Source of the DNA: Haliclona indistincta
Lineage: Eukaryota; Porifera; Demospongiae; Haplosclerida; Chalinidae
Direction: 5' to 3'
NCBI GenBank assembly: GCA_964017065.1
Contig: OZ024785.1
Location: 11,301,086-11,365,085 of the forward strand
Length of the DNA: 64,000 nucleotides
How positions within the stretch are numbered: position 1 is the stretch's first letter; the number at the start of each line of letters is the position of its first letter. Under the pieces are notes generated by a model. It was not told the DNA's origin. It saw only the letters and a program-made list of their open reading frames with translations, and searched no databases. Positions 60,830 through 64,000 of the stretch are shown piece after piece. Both the position numbers and the translations under genes were made by a program.

Positions 60830-61600
60830 TCAGACATAGGACTTGGAACAGTAGTCACAAAATGCATGGAGAGGGTGAAGTCGTCCACAAGATTCCCTAG
60901 AAAAAAATACTGCAAAGTCATTTTCCTGCATATGTTGGTAGTATAATTATAATATTATTAATTTTTGTGGTAAATTCATGAATTACCAGCCCTTGGATTT
61001 TTCACCGTCACTCTCGCTTGTCACCCCAACGGATCATGGAAAAGTTTCAGATGGTTAGCTGCTCAAGCATGCATGCATGATGCACATCATACAGTGACCT
61101 GTCTTTGTTACATCTGTCATGCATTATTGGCATAGTTCGTCCTCTTTGCAAATTCTCGCTTTAAGGTGTTATTGTCTTGGTCACCTTTCCTTGTAATTGC
61201 ATGCTCACATCTCTCTTTAGTTAGTTCTCTTTAGTTAGTTCCGTCACTAGGTAGCTACTCCATTACATCACATGGTGAGAACATTGATTCACTCACTCAC
61301 AACTCCCTCGCTCTCTCCCTCTCAGGCTCCAGTTTAGTTCCAGCCTCCAGCATCTTTCCTCCTCCTTCTCTCTCATACTTCTCTCACTGACTCCCTGCAG
61401 CCAGTTACCTACCGTTGGAGGTTCTTAGTTCCTCATTTATAATAATAATTTAGCAAAATTAATTACACAATAGCAATGCATGCTAATAACAAGGTGCGTA
61501 CCCAAATGAATAAACAAATTAAATAAGTACAGAGATAATCCTTTAGCTATAGATTAGGTATACTGAACAACCAGGCATAAAGATGATGAGAGTAGCAGTG
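60830..61600. other. AT-rich spacer
   Basis: No coding signal. CTCTCTCCCTCTC-type pyrimidine tracts lie at 61300-61400. Confidence 0.4.
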
Positions 61601-61605
61601 AATAT

Positions 61606-62152
61606 CTAGAGTCTTGTATGTTCCATTCCACTCTTGGCAGGCCAGGTAGGGAACATAGATGGATCAACAGGTTTGGGAGATTCCTGTGGAACATCCCAGC
61701 ATCACAAAGGACAGAAGAGTAACATAGACCAACCTCAAAGTAGCTGTCTTTCAGAGCAGCTTCAGCTGTGATTCTTTTCTTTGGGTCGTACATCAGGAAC
61801 CGATTGAGCAAGTGAAATCCGCTTTTCGTTAGATAAGGGAATCTCTTGCGTAGATTATTGTAGGGCTGTTTGGCAAAGTTTACCTAAAGGGTCAGGGACA
61901 CATAATCATAGCAAATTTGATAATCAGGGATTAACCTTTTGTGTCATAGGAAGAGAAGAGTATCCGGGCCATATCTCATCATTAATTTTGGTGAACCAAG
62001 TTCCTGAAGAAAATGAAAATTTCTGGTCACTGCATCTTGAGGCTTCCTTACCTTAAATATCTGGCTGAGCTGATAAATCTCAGACTTTCCTCTGAATAGT
62101 GGTTTGTGGAGTAGAAACTCAGCAAAAACGCAGCCAACAGACAACTTCTAGT
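61606..62152 (-). pseudogene. CDK11 (PITSLRE)-like kinase, C-terminal fragment
   Basis: Minus-strand exons: about 62152-62052 ([31 protein letters not shown]), 62004-61937, 61884-61739 (PYNNLRKRFPYLTKSGFHLL, NRFLMYDPKKRITAEAALKD, SYFE) and 61690-61606 (ESPKPVDPSMFPTWPAKSGM ..., stop). Introns of about 48-52 bp separate them. PxPxDPSMFPTWPAK is specific for CDK11 rather than CDK10. The second exon begins ELGSPK and only reaches IWPGYSSLP by a one-base shift, so the frame is broken. The usual DMWSVG Trp is replaced (KLSVG) at the exon edge, and the N-lobe, HRD and DFG exons are absent upstream. It is probably a partial duplicate of the real gene. Confidence 0.75.
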
Positions 62153-63270
62153 AGAGCAATAGTAGTAGTACAAAATTGATCCTGCCGCTTGACATGTCAC
62201 AATAAGTAAGCTAGGTTTTTTGTGAGCTGCTTATGCATGCACATATAAAATTCTTGTGCATAGCATCGACGCAAGTTACAATGTATAATTGTACTGATAT
62301 TCCAGTTGTACACTCCTTGTAACTATAAGCTCCTGCAACCAACTATTATGTGAAGTTTTGGTGATCTATTTGTTTTACCTGTTCATCATAAATATTATAG
62401 GCTGTGTATCAGTGCCTCAAGCAGCTTTGTCACTGGAAGCATACTGCCTGCTTTTGCCAGGCCAGCATTTGGCATTAAGTGCACTCCTGGCTGCTAAAAA
62501 ATTTTTGGGTCATGGAAATAGAGAGGGAGCTTTGGGTGCCTTTAGACAGCTGGAAAATGACAAATTGGGTTGGCTGGAACCACAGGATAGCCAGTTTAAC
62601 ACCTATACTTTGTATGTATGAGTAAGAAATAAGTTTGAATAGCATGCATATGCTGACTTTTTGATAATTCGAAGGTACAATCCAGGAGGGATACATGTCA
62701 TCAAGTCAGTCTAACACTCCCAGAAAAAAACCCAGCAAGCACTACAAGTGCAAACTGTGTGATTATGTACATATCTACACCACATATACAAGTGTGCCCA
62801 TTCATTAGCATTAACAAAAACAGGCTGTGCACCATAAACATGACAGCTGCAACATTTGAAAATTGAATACAGAGTTACAGAGGGTCACCACCTCCTTTGT
62901 ACAGTTTTGCAGCAAGATCAAACAGTGAGTGGGCTTGAATCTCAAGTCATTCTAACAAATAGTTAACAATTAAAGAGTTGAAGTATTTTGTATGTCATAA
63001 TAGCTCTTTGAATCTGGATCGGCACCGTAGAGTAGGCACTGTGACAATCAAAGGAGCACACAGACATTGCAGTGAAGCTAGAGACACTCTACTGGAGGGC
63101 CTTGAACTAGACATCATTAGAGACCAGGAAGGAATCCACCAAACTAATGTTTGACACAACTGCTGTACTAACTAAGCTAGGCTAAGCAGTACTCCATTCA
63201 CAAAGGGACGAGGATCTCACTAGTAGTCCTGCCGTGGACAGCACATACTAAGCACAACTGCGCAATAAGC
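62153..63270. other. Region without recognised genes
   Basis: A plus-strand frame at 62358-62621 begins with a hydrophobic stretch (MVIYLFYLFIINIIGCVSVP) that could pass for a signal peptide, followed by AALSLEAYCLLLPGQHLALS ... No homology is recognised. The rest shows nothing. Confidence 0.35.
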
Positions 63271-63278
63271 ACTCTCGT

Positions 63279-63497
63279 ATGAAGATGGAATTCGAAGGTA
63301 GCGGCTGGCAAGATTCTGCTGATTATCACAAACATTACGCGACGACTACCTTCTATGCAGCATTTGGGGCACTCTGTGTGATACTTCTGAATGATCTAAT
63401 AAAATGGGCGGTAGTACACTTAAGGAATAAATACTTTCCATGGTTAGAAGCCCTACACTTTGAAGATATATTCAACCATCCACGAATACTCAACTGA
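63279..63497 (+). CDS. Small single-pass membrane protein ORF
   Basis: 72 residues. A charged N-terminus (MKMEFEGSGWQDSADYHKHY) is followed by one hydrophobic segment (TTFYAAFGALCVILLNDLIK) and a basic C-terminal part ending WLEALHFEDIFNHPRILN. The tail is shared with the frames at 48.6 and 27.7 kb, though the membrane part is not. It may be a real small gene whose 3' exon derives from a repeat. Not recognised. Confidence 0.35.
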   Translation: MKMEFEGSGWQDSADYHKHYATTTFYAAFGALCVILLNDLIKWAVVHLRNKYFPWLEALHFEDIFNHPRILN

Positions 63498-64000
63498 TAA
63501 TAACTATTTCACTAAACTATTAACTCGTAAAAAATCAATCAATAATGTGGTACTGCAAGATCGGATAGGAGCGATTTTCACAAAGTTCTGAGAGGTCTAC
63601 GACTGCAACGAGGACAGTTTCAATTTCAATGCAACGAGTTTCAATGCAATGCAACAAGGACAGTTTCAATGCAACGAGGACAGTTTCAACCAGAAGGGAA
63701 ATGTCATAGCAACCGTCTGGAGGGACAAGAGAGATGTTGTTATGATACCGTCTGGAGGGACAAGAGAGATGTCGTTATATTATGCAGATTATTGAATACG
63801 AAAGCTGGAATGTGGACAAGTTGAAGAACAAATACAAGAGGAAATTGGATTTGGCCTCAATCTACCATCAGAGCGTACTCTGGACGATTACACCTATTGG
63901 ACAAAACCACTTACTTGTATACAGTATGAGTTTATTGAGAGCTTTGTATCACAAGTTGAAGGCATTAGCAGCAGCCAACTAACACTGTGCCTTATCAATG
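63447..64000. repeat. Interspersed repeat, copy B (matches 48553-49040), runs off the window
   Basis: Same order of blocks as copy A. It differs by an expansion of GGACAGTTTCAATGCAACGA at 63605-63690 and an insertion of CCACTTACTTGTATACAG at about 63908. The right edge lies beyond the window. Confidence 0.9.
63782..63982 (+). CDS. Small ORF in repeat copy B
   Basis: 66 residues, MQIIEYESWNVDKLKNKYKR ... LLRALYHKLKALAAAN. The corresponding frame of copy A is interrupted by a stop, and the two protein readings keep most residues. Function unknown. It could be the end of a repeat-encoded protein. Confidence 0.3.
   Translation: MQIIEYESWNVDKLKNKYKRKLDLASIYHQSVLWTITPIGQNHLLVYSMSLLRALYHKLKALAAAN

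Noticed and set aside
61606..62152. CDK10
   Set aside because: The tail PKPVDPSMFPTWPAK is the CDK11 type; CDK10 lacks this ending.

Overview
The window looks like a transposon-dense stretch of an invertebrate animal genome. It is AT-rich, its genes are split by very short introns (many 45-80 bp, GT-AG), and it carries animal-type domains: HECT, OTU, CXXC zinc finger, BEN, an IRAK/Pelle-like kinase and a CDK11-like kinase. The mix of Ginger-like, piggyBac, DIRS-type, Ty3/Gypsy, Harbinger, hAT, EnSpm and Crypton-related sequence, with IRAK-like kinases and RecQ-like repeats, best fits a sponge (demosponge). This is inference from remembered similarity, not a search result. No operons, CRISPR arrays or prokaryotic signals are seen.

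Layout. 1-2.2 kb: LINE 3' fragment and a G-poor minisatellite. 2.2-7.65 kb: a Ginger-like DNA transposon with CpG-rich inverted ends, a damaged integrase gene carrying a 48-bp coding minisatellite and a nested hAT-type MITE, and a second, fully open six-exon gene for a CXXC zinc-finger protein whose ATG overlaps the integrase stop (ATGA). 8.2-12 kb: a fragment of an unclassified repeat protein, a GC-rich palindromic block, and an integrase-core gene split by a Mutator-like element (9-bp target duplication) that carries a RecQ helicase fragment. 12-22.5 kb: remnants of HECT, IRAK-like kinase, EnSpm transposase and RecQ genes, plus short tandem duplications. 22.5-27.4 kb: a Crypton-derived (DUF3504) reading frame split by a very young Gypsy element with apparently identical 135-bp LTRs. 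28-34 kb: small unassigned genes, an MBD-like mini-ORF, a cysteine-rich tail and a BEN-domain gene with one stop. 34.6-37.1 kb: a chimeric gene (C2H2, FAR1-like, CXXC-like, OTU), a DDE transposase fragment and an opposite-strand OTU fragment. 39-41.4 kb: an abrupt hAT/Gypsy junction and a foldback element. 41.9-45.6 kb: a near-complete piggyBac whose transposase is split by a 319-bp MITE. 47.7-50.8 kb: unassigned exons, a segment repeated at 63.4-64 kb, and an internally deleted piggyBac. 52.2-56.1 kb: a three-gene DIRS-type element (SAP/SR Gag, RT-RNase H, tyrosine recombinase), all three frames open. 56.5-64 kb: LTR and Harbinger fragments, a ~315-bp inverted repeat, an unassigned transposon-like gene, a hAT scrap, a frameshifted CDK11-like fragment and a small membrane-protein ORF.

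How it fits together. Almost nothing here looks like an intact single-copy host gene; the window is a nested nursery of mobile elements. Three insertions (hAT MITE in the integrase, MITE in piggyBac, Mutator-like in the integrase-core gene) can be removed on paper together with one target copy and the host frame closes exactly. The Gypsy insertion likewise joins the two halves of the DUF3504 frame. The candidate worth most attention is the two-gene Ginger-like element whose second protein has a CpG-reading CXXC finger while its ends are unusually CpG-rich; a related CXXC module recurs in the 34.6-kb chimeric gene.
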